DNA from: Rhizobium sp. Root483D2
GTDB lineage: Bacteria; Pseudomonadota; Alphaproteobacteria; Rhizobiales; Rhizobiaceae
Reading direction: 5' to 3'
DNA: 64,000 nt
NCBI RefSeq assembly: GCF_001426685.1
Contig: NZ_LMFB01000038.1
Span: 98,218 to 162,217 of the forward strand
The notes under the pieces were generated by a model. That model had not been told where the DNA came from. It made no database searches and saw nothing but the letters and a program-made list of their open reading frames with translations. The position numbers were made by a program, and so were the translations under genes. Below, piece after piece: positions 17,415 through 25,891 of this stretch. Position 1 is the first letter of the stretch, and the number at the start of each line of letters is the position of its first letter.

Positions 17415-17645
17415 ATGGCCTATTTCAATCCCCATGCTGATGCCCTTTGCAGCGAGGATATCGACGCGTTGCGGCAGGTTTTCGAGACATTTTGCGAAAG
17501 ACACCAAACCACTGGATCGGATGCGGACATGCAGATTTGTGCTGCCGCTATCGTCCGGCTCTACCAAAGCGGTGAGCGCGATCCGGCAGTTCTGACCCAG
17601 GCATGCGAGACAGCCCTGCGGCAGGATTTTGCTATCGGCGCCTGA
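17415..17645 (+). CDS. Small hypothetical protein
   Basis: This 76-residue acidic protein has an AAGGAAGGAAAACGA ribosome binding region just before the ATG, the best evidence that it is real. The middle is helical and includes IDALRQVFETFCERHQ, and the end (ACETALRQDF) is helical as well. It has three Cys and no membrane segment. I recognise no named family. It is an isolated gene divergent from the DUF6894 protein. Confidence 0.6.
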   Translation: MAYFNPHADALCSEDIDALRQVFETFCERHQTTGSDADMQICAAAIVRLYQSGERDPAVLTQACETALRQDFAIGA

Positions 17646-17674
17646 TTTCTCAACTTTGCATAGGACATGTGCGG

Positions 17675-17839
17675 CTATTTGGTCTCTTCGGCCGCATTCT
17701 CTGGCGAAACGATCAGCGGGTCCGGCGGCGTGGTGCTTTTCGCGCTTTCGTCCGGGGAGAAATATTGCACGGCGAGGATGCTGAGGATCGATCCGACGAT
17801 CAGGGCAAGGACGGCCGCCATCAATGTGCGAGAAGTCAT
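17675..17839 (-). CDS. 54-residue single-pass membrane protein
   Basis: Read directly from the sequence: ATG at 17839, TAG at 17675-17677. Residues 1-6 are MTSRTL, 7-26 form one hydrophobic helix, then a Pro/Ser/Glu-rich tail ends EETK. It could also be a signal-anchored secreted peptide. GGGGGC about seven bases upstream is a passable Shine-Dalgarno. The frame is clean and the composition is clearly protein-like, but with no homology search this remains a prediction. It lies between two other small genes and downstream of a strong hairpin. Confidence 0.5.
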   Translation of the reverse strand: MTSRTLMAAVLALIVGSILSILAVQYFSPDESAKSTTPPDPLIVSPENAAEETK

Positions 17840-17874
17840 GATTAACGCCCCCAGGCTGCAAACGGTATCTTGGC

Positions 17875-17905
17875 AACAGGGGCCGCGCTTGGCGCGGCCC
17901 CTGTT
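17875..17905. terminator. Very stable hairpin between small genes
   Basis: Arms 17875-17888 and 17892-17905 are perfect 14-base reverse complements (AACAGGGGCCGCGC and its complement) around a three-base loop. The plus strand continues TCGTT. It lies ten bases beyond the stop codon of the DUF1236 gene, so it probably ends that minus-strand transcript despite the lack of T's there. Confidence 0.6.
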
Positions 17906-17914
17906 TCGTTCAAA

Positions 17915-18529
17915 CTATTCATAGACATAGACGACGCGCCGGCTTTGCGGATCAACCAGCATCGGGCGACCGTTGACGCGGACATAGCTATATTGGTAAT
18001 TCGGCACCTGGGTGATCACCATGTCGCCGGGCAGCGTGGCGCCCACAATGACCTCGCCATCATAGGTGACCGTATCGACCGGAGCACCATCGATATAGGT
18101 GCGCACTTCCGGCGGCGGGATGATCGCGCCACTGCTGTCGACCGTTCCAACAAGCTCATCGCCGGGCGCGGGGGAAGCCGGACCATCGACAACGACGGTC
18201 TTTTCATAGCTCACCACCGGGATACCGAGATCGGAACGGCGTTCCTGGACGATAACGGGGGCACCATCGTAATCGACCGTCAATTCCTGAGCGTAAACCC
18301 AGCCGCGCAAGCCGTTGACGTCGATGCGGCACCAGCTTTCGCCCTCGAGGCAGCCATCAAGGGCAGCGGAGCTGCCACGCGTGGCGATGCCAACGGACGG
18401 ATAGTCGGCGCCGGGGCCGGAATAGACCGTCAGGTCGGTTGCCGTCGTTGCCATCATCTCGGCCGAAGCCAGGCCGGTACCCGTCAGAAGCATCGCACCC
18501 GCGAGCAAAGGTTTTGAAATCCACCGCAT
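17915..18529 (-). CDS. Secreted SH3/DUF1236 protein
   Basis: From the ATG at 18529 the product has 204 residues. AAGGAGAAG upstream settles this start; the frame extends 17 codons further without a signal. A Sec signal peptide (about 1-23, LASA) precedes a bacterial SH3 domain (about 25-85: TDLTVYSGPGADYPSVGIATRG, C...WCRI...LRGWVYA). The C-terminus (about 120-204) has two DUF1236-like segments (PPEVRTYI and VPNYQYSYVRVNGRPMLVDPQSRRVVYVYE). Proteins of this type are periplasmic and common in rhizobia; they may bind the cell wall, but no function is known. It is 91 bases downstream of the ABC exporter gene on the same strand. Confidence 0.8.
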   Translation of the reverse strand: MRWISKPLLAGAMLLTGTGLASAEMMATTATDLTVYSGPGADYPSVGIATRGSSAALDGCLEGESWCRIDVNGLRGWVYAQELTVDYDGAPVIVQERRSDLGIPVVSYEKTVVVDGPASPAPGDELVGTVDSSGAIIPPPEVRTYIDGAPVDTVTYDGEVIVGATLPGDMVITQVPNYQYSYVRVNGRPMLVDPQSRRVVYVYE

Positions 18530-18620
18530 CTTCTTCTCCTTCGTAAACATGGCGTAAAACAGTGGACACAGAACGCCCAACCGCCGCCAAGGTTCCGAAC
18601 GCGGATGTATCCTGGACGTG

Positions 18621-20342
18621 TTACCCCGCCTGCATCTGACTGAGGCGGCTGTAGAGACCGTTTCGGCTTAAAAGCTCGGTGTGGCTGCCATCCTCGACGA
18701 TCGCCCCTTCATTCACGACCAGAATGCGGTCGGCCTTGGTGATCGTCGCCAGCCGATGGGCGATGACCAATGTCGTGCGCCCCTTCGATAGCTCCGCCAG
18801 CGATTGCTGGATCGCCCGTTCGGTTTCCGTGTCGAGCGCCGATGTCGCTTCATCGAGGATGAGGATCGGCGGGTTCTTCAGGAAGATGCGGGCAATCGCC
18901 AGACGCTGCTTCTGACCACCGGACAATTTGACGCCACGTTCGCCGACGACCGTATCAAGGCCCTGCGGCAGATCGGCAATCACGCTTTCAAGCCGCGCCT
19001 TGCGGGCCGCCTCGACAATATCCGCTTCGCTGGCATCCAGCCTTCCATAGGCGATATTTTCCCGCAAAGAGCCTGCAAACAGAAAGACATCCTGGCTGAC
19101 GATGCCGATATGATTGCGCAGCGACCGCAGGCTCATGTCGCGGATATCGATATCATCGATACTGATGGAACCGCCCGTCACCTCGTAGAAACGCGGCAGG
19201 AGCGCGCAGATCGTCGTCTTGCCCGCCCCCGAAGGACCGACGAAAGCCACCGTTTCACCGGCGCGAATATCGATGCTCAATTCCTTCACGATCGCCTTTG
19301 ATTCGCGGTAACCGAACGAGGCTTTCTTGTAGGAGATATTCCCCTTCAGCCCGGAGATATCGCGGGCACCCGGCCGGTCGGCGATGTCGGGGCGCGTATC
19401 GAGGAAGTCGATATACCGGCGGAAACCGGCAATGCCCTTCGGATAGGTCTCGATGACCGAATTGATCTTGTCGACCGGGCGGAAGAACACACCGACCAAC
19501 AGCAGGAACCCGACAAAACCGCCGGCCGTCAGCTCGCCGCTCAGCACGAAATAGCTGCCGGCAACCAGCACGACCATCTGGACGAGACGCATGGAGAGAT
19601 AGCTCAGCGTCGTCGATACGGCCATGATCCGGTAGGCATCGAGCTTGGTCTTGCGGTAGCGCTGGTTGTCCTTCTCGAACAGGCCACGTTCGTGATCCTC
19701 ATTGGCAAAAGCCTGCACCACACGGATGCCGCCGACATTTTCCTCGATGCGGGCGTTGAAATCGCCGACGCGATTGTAGAGCGCCTGCCAGTTGCGCGTC
19801 ATGCGGCCGCCATAACGGGTGGTCAGCCACGCCGTCAGCGGCAGCACGAGGGCCGTGATCAGCGCAAGCTTGGGATTGACCGAGAACATCAGGAGGAAGG
19901 CGCCGATCAGCGTCATGATCGCGATGAACACATCTTCCGGGCCATGATGGGCAACCTCGCCGATCTCCTCCAGATCCTTGGTCAGACGGGCGACGAGATG
20001 GCCGGTCTTCTGGTTGTCGAAATAGCCGAAGGACAGTTTTTGCAGATGATCGAACGCCTTGCGCCGCATCTCGGTCTCGATGTTGATCCCGAGCATATGT
20101 CCCCAATAGGTGACGATAGCCATCAAGCCGCCATTGATCAGGTAGATCACCATCAGCCCCGCCGAAGCCGCCGTCACATAACCCCACTGCCCGGTCGGCA
20201 AAAGCACGTCGATGAACAGCTTGACCGCGATGGGAAAGCCCAGTTCCAGCAGGCCTGATGTCACCGCGCAGGAAAAATCCAGGATGAAAAGACGCCGGTG
20301 CGGCCGGTAATAGGAAAAGAAGCGAGCGACGAGATCGCGCAT
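18621..20342 (-). CDS. ABC exporter, fused membrane and ATPase domains (MsbA-like)
   Basis: The ATG at 20342 with GAAGGA upstream gives 573 residues; an ATG eleven codons earlier has no such signal. A type I exporter membrane domain with six segments covers about 15-305. An ATP-binding domain (about 335-570) has Walker A GPSGAGKTT, signature LSGGQKQRLAIARI, Walker B ILILDEATSALD and H-loop IAHRLAT. It forms homodimers in the inner membrane and exports lipids, drugs or polymers; the substrate cannot be told from sequence. No partner gene is adjacent apart from the secreted SH3 protein. Confidence 0.9.
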   Translation of the reverse strand: MRDLVARFFSYYRPHRRLFILDFSCAVTSGLLELGFPIAVKLFIDVLLPTGQWGYVTAASAGLMVIYLINGGLMAIVTYWGHMLGINIETEMRRKAFDHLQKLSFGYFDNQKTGHLVARLTKDLEEIGEVAHHGPEDVFIAIMTLIGAFLLMFSVNPKLALITALVLPLTAWLTTRYGGRMTRNWQALYNRVGDFNARIEENVGGIRVVQAFANEDHERGLFEKDNQRYRKTKLDAYRIMAVSTTLSYLSMRLVQMVVLVAGSYFVLSGELTAGGFVGFLLLVGVFFRPVDKINSVIETYPKGIAGFRRYIDFLDTRPDIADRPGARDISGLKGNISYKKASFGYRESKAIVKELSIDIRAGETVAFVGPSGAGKTTICALLPRFYEVTGGSISIDDIDIRDMSLRSLRNHIGIVSQDVFLFAGSLRENIAYGRLDASEADIVEAARKARLESVIADLPQGLDTVVGERGVKLSGGQKQRLAIARIFLKNPPILILDEATSALDTETERAIQQSLAELSKGRTTLVIAHRLATITKADRILVVNEGAIVEDGSHTELLSRNGLYSRLSQMQAG

Positions 20343-20572
20343 GATGTCGGGTCCTTCATCGGCGTTCAAATGCAAAGCGAACAGCCGGATACGGAAATCG
20401 GCGCAATCGTCCCTGCGGACCTGCGCTCCTGGGTTTGATCCGCCCCTTTTAGCCAGTTCGCCGGGAACAACAAGCTTCCGGAAGAAAACTTGCCTAAAGA
20501 ATGAAGCTTTTATTCACACGATGCGCGCGACGGGCGAAATTGCACCGTCGCCGGGGGCGGGATCATGGGGAA

Positions 20573-20607
20573 GGAAAAGCAGACTGCCCGGGATCAGGAC
20601 AGTCTGC
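20573..20607 (-). terminator. Intrinsic terminator after the cystathionine lyase-like gene
   Basis: GCAGACTG (20579-20586) pairs perfectly with CAGTCTGC (20600-20607). On the minus strand the stem is followed by TTTTCC. It lies about 60 bases beyond the stop codon at 20666. Confidence 0.65.
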
Positions 20608-20665
20608 CGCCAGTGCGGCCGGGCCAGATCCCGCGTCACGTGAAAAGTTGAGCAATGATGCAGAA

Positions 20666-21856
20666 TCAGACCGCCCGAGCGGCGGCAAAACCTTTGTCCA
20701 GATCAGCCTTGAGATCGGCCACATCCTCAAGTCCGATGTGAATCCGCAGAACCGGACCTTCTTTGGGGGCTTCGAGAATCTGACGCTCGCTGAGATCAAC
20801 CTGCAGCGCCAGGCTGGCAAAACCACCCCATGAATATCCGAGCCCGAAAAGCGAGAGTGCGTCGAGGAATGCCTGCGCCTTTCGCTTGAAGTCCTGCGAG
20901 TTTGAGACTGAAAGCACGAAGGAAAACACGCCGCTTGCGCCTTTGAAATCGCGCTTCCAGATCGCGTGGCCGGGAAAACTCGAAAGAACAGGACTGAGCA
21001 CGCGCGCTACCTCGTCCCTGCCCTCCAGCCATTCGGCGATCTCCACCGCGCTGGCCTGGTGACGCTCCAGCCTTACCCCCATCGTGCGCAGTCCGCGCAG
21101 GACCTGATAGGCATCATCAGCAGCGCCGCAGATACCGAGCGCGCCATTGGTCTGCCGCAGACGCCGCCAGTGCTCGGCATTGGCCGAAACGGTTCCGAGC
21201 AGGATATCGGCATGGCCAGCCGGATATTTGGTCGAGGCCTGAATGGAGATATCGACGCCAAAATCGAGCGGCCGGAAAAACAGCGGCGTCGCCCAGGTAT
21301 TGTCCATCGTCACCACAGCGCCCTGACGGTGCGCGGCAGCGGCGATCGCCGGAACGTCCTGCATCTCGAACGTATTGGAGCCCGGCGCTTCCAGATGCAC
21401 GAGCCTGGTGTTCGGGCGAAGCAGCTTTTCGATGCCTGCACCGATCAACGGATGGTAATATTCGACCTCGACGCCGAAACGCTTGAGCATCGTATCGCAG
21501 AAATGCCGGACATTGCCGTAGACGGAATCGACGATCAGAGCGTGATCGCCCGGCGTGAGATAGGCCAGAAACGGCAGCGTGACGGCGGCAAGCCCGGACG
21601 GCACGATAATGGTTCCGGCGGCACCCTCCAGTTCGTTGACCGCCTGGCAAAGCGCGTCGGTCGTCGGCGTGCCCCGCGTCGCATAGGTGTATTTCTGGCT
21701 GTGCGTTTCCATGGCATGCGCGGTGGGAAACAGCACGGTCGATGCCCGCACCACGGGGGGATTGATGAAACCGTGATAATCGAAGGGGTCATGCCCCGCC
21801 CGGACCAGCTGCGTGTTGGGGCCGGTCGTCTTTGGCGTGCTGTCGTTGTCGCTCAT
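20666..21856 (-). CDS. metC: Cystathionine beta-lyase-like PLP enzyme
   Basis: The ATG at 21856 has AGGA four bases upstream and gives 396 residues. The frame runs back to 21988, but those codons lie in an inverted-repeat element and are not expected to be translated. The protein is a Cys/Met-metabolism PLP enzyme: YATRGTPTTDAL, PSGLAAVTLPFLAYL, DNTWATPLFFRP and the PLP lysine in ASTKYPAGHADILLG. GYSWGGFASL near the end points to cystathionine beta-lyase rather than O-acetylhomoserine sulfhydrylase. It would release homocysteine, ammonia and pyruvate from cystathionine, linking cysteine to methionine. It may also act on other S-substituted cysteines. Confidence 0.85.
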   Translation of the reverse strand: MSDNDSTPKTTGPNTQLVRAGHDPFDYHGFINPPVVRASTVLFPTAHAMETHSQKYTYATRGTPTTDALCQAVNELEGAAGTIIVPSGLAAVTLPFLAYLTPGDHALIVDSVYGNVRHFCDTMLKRFGVEVEYYHPLIGAGIEKLLRPNTRLVHLEAPGSNTFEMQDVPAIAAAAHRQGAVVTMDNTWATPLFFRPLDFGVDISIQASTKYPAGHADILLGTVSANAEHWRRLRQTNGALGICGAADDAYQVLRGLRTMGVRLERHQASAVEIAEWLEGRDEVARVLSPVLSSFPGHAIWKRDFKGASGVFSFVLSVSNSQDFKRKAQAFLDALSLFGLGYSWGGFASLALQVDLSERQILEAPKEGPVLRIHIGLEDVADLKADLDKGFAAARAV

Positions 21857-21969
21857 GGTGTCCTGCATGTCTTTGGTGGCGGTCCCGGCGAGGGCCCTAT
21901 GGTTTTTGGCAATCTCCGGCCGGGCATCGGCGCGGTAATTTTCACTCAGTCCAGATGCACCTGCAAGCC

Positions 21970-22163
21970 TAGAGCCTCGTACGATCAATGAGGCGCTTCT
22001 GTTGCCTCAAATCGGCCGATCCACCAGAAGGATGGCGCAGGGCGATGCCGCCCCATCGGGGCAAGCCATCCGACGCAGTGGGCGGCCGATTTCAGGCAAC
22101 CCGAAGGGCCGGATGCTTTTTTCCTTCCGGCAGAATGCGTCTCATTGATCGTACGAGGCTCTA
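21970..22163. repeat. 194-bp nested palindromic element with 23-bp terminal inverted repeats
   Basis: Bases 21970-21992 and 22141-22163 are perfect 23-base reverse complements (outer end TAGAGCCTCGTACGATCA). Inside, 22001-22018 pairs with 22083-22100 with one mismatch (GTTGCCTCAAATCGGCCG). GGATGGC (22030-22036) pairs with GCCATCC (22065-22071), and CGATG/CATCG closes the tip. A side hairpin GCCGGA/TCCGGC (about 22108-22130) interrupts the right arm. The whole can fold into one long hairpin. The right end supplies the TAG stop of the DsbA-like gene. It has no transposase, so it resembles a MITE or RIME-type intergenic mosaic element. Confidence 0.85.
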
Positions 22164-22757
22164 AGGCCTGTCGCCGGAAACATGGCGTTCCAGGAAGGGC
22201 AGATTGTCTTGGCCCCAGTAAATCTCGCTGTCATAGAGGAATGTCGGGAACCCGAAGACGCCGGTCTCCACGGCATGGTCCCGGTCGGCCGCCCATTTGG
22301 CGCGCACGTCGTCATCGGCCTGGCGTTTCAACAGGGCGGCGCCGTCAAATCCGGCTGCATCGGCGATGGCCTGGCGCACCTGCGGCTGGCCGATGTCCTT
22401 CGCCTCGCTCCAGAAGGCCTGCTGCAGGGCGCGGGTCAGGCCGATCCAGTCCTGGCCGTCGAGATAGGCGGCGATGATGATCAGCGATGCGGGTGCGGGA
22501 TCGCTGAGTTCCGGCCGGTTTTCCAGGATCAGTTCCTTGCCGCGCACACGCGCCCAGCGCTTGAGATCGCGCGTCCAGTAGCTGCGCCGGGCCTGCGGCC
22601 GGTTGCGCGAAAAGATCCCACCATTCTCTTCGACGACGGTTGTCAGATAGGGTTTGATCTCGACACCGTTCTTTGCCGCAAGTTCGACGAAGGCGTCAAA
22701 GCCGATATAGGACCAAGGCGATCCGATGGAGAAGAAATATTCAACGATTTTGGTCAA
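22161..22757 (-). CDS. DsbA-family 2-hydroxychromene-2-carboxylate isomerase-like protein
   Basis: This 198-residue thioredoxin-fold protein has EYFFSIGSPWSYIGFDAF at the N-terminus, where the Ser of SPWSY replaces the DsbA CxxC. This is the mark of HCCA isomerase and kappa-class glutathione transferases. A helical insert (about 60-160) and the closing GVFGFPTFLYDSEIYWGQDNLPFLE fit the family. It probably uses glutathione; the substrate is unknown. It is the last gene of the sulfur operon, 43 bases after the LLM gene, and its stop codon lies in the right arm of the palindromic element. That suggests the element inserted at or replaced the original 3' end. Confidence 0.82.
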   Translation of the reverse strand: MTKIVEYFFSIGSPWSYIGFDAFVELAAKNGVEIKPYLTTVVEENGGIFSRNRPQARRSYWTRDLKRWARVRGKELILENRPELSDPAPASLIIIAAYLDGQDWIGLTRALQQAFWSEAKDIGQPQVRQAIADAAGFDGAALLKRQADDDVRAKWAADRDHAVETGVFGFPTFLYDSEIYWGQDNLPFLERHVSGDRP

Positions 22758-22800
22758 TGCCTGTCATTCCTGCGCTGTCGGGATGGAAAGATAGCCCTTA

Positions 22801-23835
22801 TCAGGCCGTTCGTTTTTGCCGGTCTTTGCCGTTGATCCAGCCAAGCTGCGGGGCAATGAGCGTCATGAAGTCGTGGATGATCTGGCGATATTGCGCGTCC
22901 TCAAACTCATAGGGCAGCTCAAGCCTGATTTCGCTGACATGCGGCAGGATCGGGTCGGTGAACAGACGTTCCAGAATTTCGGAGGACGTGCCGACGATGT
23001 CGCGGGCGTAGAGTGTACGGCGCTCGCCCTGCGGCGTCAGCGTCCGCTCGTTTCGCCCTGCCGCATAGTCGCGATAGCGTTTGCGCGTCTGTGCGTCGGC
23101 GCTGTCGGTCGGCACGATGACCCGCCCGAGACCGACGCGCCTGCCCGCCCCGCCAGCCTCCCGGTAAGCCGACAGCTGCCGCGCCTGCGCCACGAAGAAA
23201 TCGTCCGTCTCCTCCCCGGTGGTGACATTGCCGATCAGGAGATTGAAACCATTCAGCCCGGCCCAACGGGCAGAACGCAGCGACCCGCCGCCATACCAGA
23301 TGCGATCCGTCAGCCCCTTCGCATGCGGCTGCAGCCGCGGCCGCTGCGGCCCGAAAGGCGTCTTGATAAGGGTCGTCTCTTCGCCGACGGGATTGCTCTT
23401 CAGGTTCTCGACGAAGCGCAGAACCCGCTCATGCGAAAAATCATAGGTCTCCCAATCGCCGTCAAAGACCAGCGGCGCGATCAGATCGGCATGCAGCGGC
23501 CGGCCGGCGCTCAAGCCGACATTCAGCCGTCCGCGCGACAGGACATCAACCGTCGACAGGTCTTCTGCAAGCCTGTAGGGGCTTTCATAGCCGATCGGGA
23601 TGACTGCCGTGCCGAGTTCGATGCGGCGGGTGCGCTGGGTCGCCGCCGCCAGAAACGCCGTCGCCGACGAGATGCCCGGCTCCAGATGCCGCTGGCGGGC
23701 CCAGGCGCTCTGGAAACCCAGCTCTTCGCCATATTCGAGAAGGTCCAGCGTCTTTTCCAATCCGGACAGCGGGTCTGCGGCGGCATAATTGCCCGGCGTC
23801 AGGAAGCCTATATGGTTGATGGCGATGCGGCTCAT
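22801..23835 (-). CDS. LLM-class flavin-dependent monooxygenase
   Basis: The ATG at 23835 with GAAGGAAG nine bases upstream gives 344 residues. It is a luciferase-like TIM barrel: INHIGFLTPG, EELGFQSAWARQRH, TAFLAAATQRTRRIELGTAVIPI, then SRGRLNVGLSAGR and the C-terminal IVGTSSEILERLF. Such enzymes use reduced FMN and oxygen to hydroxylate or cleave C-S and C-N bonds. It sits 27 bases downstream of the second binding protein, at the tail of the organic-sulfur operon, and may act like CmoO/YtmO. A partner flavin reductase is not present in the window. Confidence 0.85.
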   Translation of the reverse strand: MSRIAINHIGFLTPGNYAAADPLSGLEKTLDLLEYGEELGFQSAWARQRHLEPGISSATAFLAAATQRTRRIELGTAVIPIGYESPYRLAEDLSTVDVLSRGRLNVGLSAGRPLHADLIAPLVFDGDWETYDFSHERVLRFVENLKSNPVGEETTLIKTPFGPQRPRLQPHAKGLTDRIWYGGGSLRSARWAGLNGFNLLIGNVTTGEETDDFFVAQARQLSAYREAGGAGRRVGLGRVIVPTDSADAQTRKRYRDYAAGRNERTLTPQGERRTLYARDIVGTSSEILERLFTDPILPHVSEIRLELPYEFEDAQYRQIIHDFMTLIAPQLGWINGKDRQKRTA

Positions 23836-23862
23836 CGTGTCGTCTTCCTTCAAGTCTTGGCG

Positions 23863-24804
23863 TCAGGATTTCGGCAGGCCGGGCGGATTGGTTTCCGATT
23901 TTGGTAGCGCTTCCTCGCTCAGATGCCAATGATCGAGATTTTTGGCATAGACGCCGCTTTCGATCAGCCCGTTGGTGGCAACCGTCAGAGCGTCCGCCAG
24001 CCCACTGCCCTTCCTCGTGGTGATCGCCACGTCGGAACGGTCGGGCCAGCCGGCGCTCAAGGTACCCACCCGCTTGATCGTGTGATCGCGCGCGGCGATA
24101 TAGACGAGCTGCGCATGCGGCTGGACGATGACGTCGGCCCGAGCCGATGCCAGCGCAAGCAGGCCAGCCGCATCGTCGTCATAATATTGCAGCTCCAGCG
24201 GTTTCAGCCCGGCACCGATATTATCGTCATTCCAGCGGAGCAGAATACGCTCCTGATTGGTGCCGGCACCGACGATGATGCGCAGGCCGGCCGTGTCCTT
24301 CGGCTCCCGAATTGCACCGATAGCGCTATCCGACTTGACGAAAAAGCCGTGCAGCCCCTGCCGGTACGTGGAAAAATCGAATTTCTCCTTGCGCTGTTCG
24401 GTGACCCCGACATTGGAAATGACGGCATCATATTTGCCCGATACCAGGCCAAGCGGCCAGTCGATCCAGGCGACCGGTACCAGTTCCAGTTCCAGCCCCA
24501 GACTGTCGGCAATGGCGGAAGCGTAATCCGGGTCGGCTCCGACGACAGTCTTTGCATCCGTCGCATAGGTCGCAAGCGGCGGCCCGCCGGGGCTGACCGC
24601 GACTGTGAACTTGCCGGGCGAGACGAAGGTGAAATCCTTTGCGATGGTTGCAATGGCTGCGTCATTCTTCTGCGCCCGGACGCGGGCGGGCTGTCCGGGG
24701 CTGAGATCGAACACCTCTTGCGCCCCAGCGGTGCCACACAGGCCGAGAAGCGTGAGCATAGCGCCCATCGTCACGTTACGTAAGGTGCATGTACCAGCCA
24801 TCAT
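23863..24804 (-). CDS. Amino-acid ABC transporter substrate-binding protein, copy 2
   Basis: The start chosen is the ATG at 24804, preceded by GGAG at good spacing; ATGs at 24822 and 24816 lack one. A signal peptide (about 1-28, GTAGAQE) is followed by a family 3 periplasmic binding fold: PGKFTVAVSPGGPPLATYATD, GADPDYASAIADSLGLELELVPVAWIDWPLGLVSGKYDAVISNVGVTEQRKEKFDFSTYR. It is plainly a paralogue of the next gene (24872-25816), sharing FDLSPxQPxRxRxQKN after the signal and TNPPGLPKS at the end. Both probably feed the fused permease-ATPase. Two binding proteins for one transporter is also the arrangement in B. subtilis ytmJK (tcyJK). Confidence 0.87.
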   Translation of the reverse strand: MMAGTCTLRNVTMGAMLTLLGLCGTAGAQEVFDLSPGQPARVRAQKNDAAIATIAKDFTFVSPGKFTVAVSPGGPPLATYATDAKTVVGADPDYASAIADSLGLELELVPVAWIDWPLGLVSGKYDAVISNVGVTEQRKEKFDFSTYRQGLHGFFVKSDSAIGAIREPKDTAGLRIIVGAGTNQERILLRWNDDNIGAGLKPLELQYYDDDAAGLLALASARADVIVQPHAQLVYIAARDHTIKRVGTLSAGWPDRSDVAITTRKGSGLADALTVATNGLIESGVYAKNLDHWHLSEEALPKSETNPPGLPKS

Positions 24805-24871
24805 CCCGGTCTCCATTTTCATCAGAAAAATAGGCCGGTATCTCCAAACGATACCGGCCCGGCGTTGGCGA

Positions 24872-25816
24872 TTACGAGCCGCTTTTCGGCAGGCCCGGAG
24901 GATTGGTCTTGGCTTCGTCGATCGATTCCGAAGCAAGACTCCAGGTGTCGAGAACCTTGCGATAGGCACCGCTGGCGATCAGGTCGTTGATGACATCCGT
25001 GAGCGGAGCCGCCAGACCGCTGTCTTTTCGCGTGGTCACGGCGATTTCCGCAGTGATGGGCCAACCGCCGCTGAGGGTGCCGACCAGCTTGGTCTCGCCT
25101 TTCAGCGCGGCCGCATAGGCCTGGGTTGCGTTGACGCTGAGAACGACATCGGCCCTGCCGGACTGGACGGCCAGATTGCGGACGGCATCATCGTCGTAAT
25201 ACTGCACCTCGACCGGCTTCAAGCCGGCCGCGACGTTCTGGCGGTCCCATTCCAGAAGGATCTTTTCCTGGTTGGTTCCAGCGTCGGTGATCACCCGCAG
25301 CCCGGCAATATCCTTCGGTTCCTTGATCGCGCTGATGGTGCTGTCGGCCTTGACGTAGAAGCCGAGCTCATCCTTGCGATAGGTGGAGAAGTCGAATTTC
25401 AGCTTGCGCTCCTCGGTCACCGTCACATTCGAAATCACCGCATCGAACTTGCCGGATGTGAGGCCGAGCGGCCAATCGGCCCAGGCGACGGAGACCAGTT
25501 CGAGCTTGCGCCCCAGGCTGTCGGCCAGCACCTGCGCGAAATCGACGTCGTAGCCGATGACGGTTTTGGAATCGGACGCATAATCATGCAGCGGAAGATT
25601 GCCGCTGGTGCTGATGCCGACCGTGAAAACGCCGTCTGCGACGAATTTGAAGTCTTTCACCTGCTCGATGCGCTTCTCGTTCTTCTGCACCCGAAGCCGG
25701 TTCGGCTGCTCGGGGCTGAGATCAAACGTGTCTGCCGCCTGCGCGGAGCCAAGCCCCAATGCCGCAACAGTCACCGCACCTGCCATCAGTCGTTTAGCAC
25801 TCTGTAAAAATGTCAT
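24872..25816 (-). CDS. Amino-acid ABC transporter substrate-binding protein, copy 1
   Basis: The ATG at 25816 with AGGAGA upstream gives 314 residues; an ATG six codons earlier overlaps that Shine-Dalgarno. A signal peptide (about 1-27, AQAADT) precedes a periplasmic binding fold with GYDVDFAQVLADSLGRKLELVSVAWADWPLGL, SNVTVTEERKLKFDFSTYR and TDAGTNQEKILLEWDRQN. It is the closer partner of the permease gene 75 bases upstream. The family takes up amino acids such as cystine or modified cysteines; the ligand here is inferred from neighbours only. Confidence 0.87.
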   Translation of the reverse strand: MTFLQSAKRLMAGAVTVAALGLGSAQAADTFDLSPEQPNRLRVQKNEKRIEQVKDFKFVADGVFTVGISTSGNLPLHDYASDSKTVIGYDVDFAQVLADSLGRKLELVSVAWADWPLGLTSGKFDAVISNVTVTEERKLKFDFSTYRKDELGFYVKADSTISAIKEPKDIAGLRVITDAGTNQEKILLEWDRQNVAAGLKPVEVQYYDDDAVRNLAVQSGRADVVLSVNATQAYAAALKGETKLVGTLSGGWPITAEIAVTTRKDSGLAAPLTDVINDLIASGAYRKVLDTWSLASESIDEAKTNPPGLPKSGS

Positions 25817-25891
25817 TTCCCGTCTCCTTTTCATCTTATGGTTGTATTGACTGTCAGTCCCATCCCGTCCGCTCAGAGTGGCCGGAAATTT

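Noticed and set aside
21857..21988. Upstream extension of the cystathionine lyase-like gene
   Set aside because: The extra codons include the left end of the palindromic element, and the family normally starts near the later ATG that has its own AGGA.
21857..22000. SAM-II riboswitch upstream of the cystathionine lyase-like gene
   Set aside because: Alphaproteobacterial methionine genes often carry one, so the leader was read for it, but the conserved pseudoknot core was not seen.
22145..22477. 110-codon plus-strand open frame starting in the palindrome
   Set aside because: Its first residues equal those of the upstream frame of the lyase gene only because both read the terminal inverted repeat. 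The rest is antisense to the DsbA-like gene.
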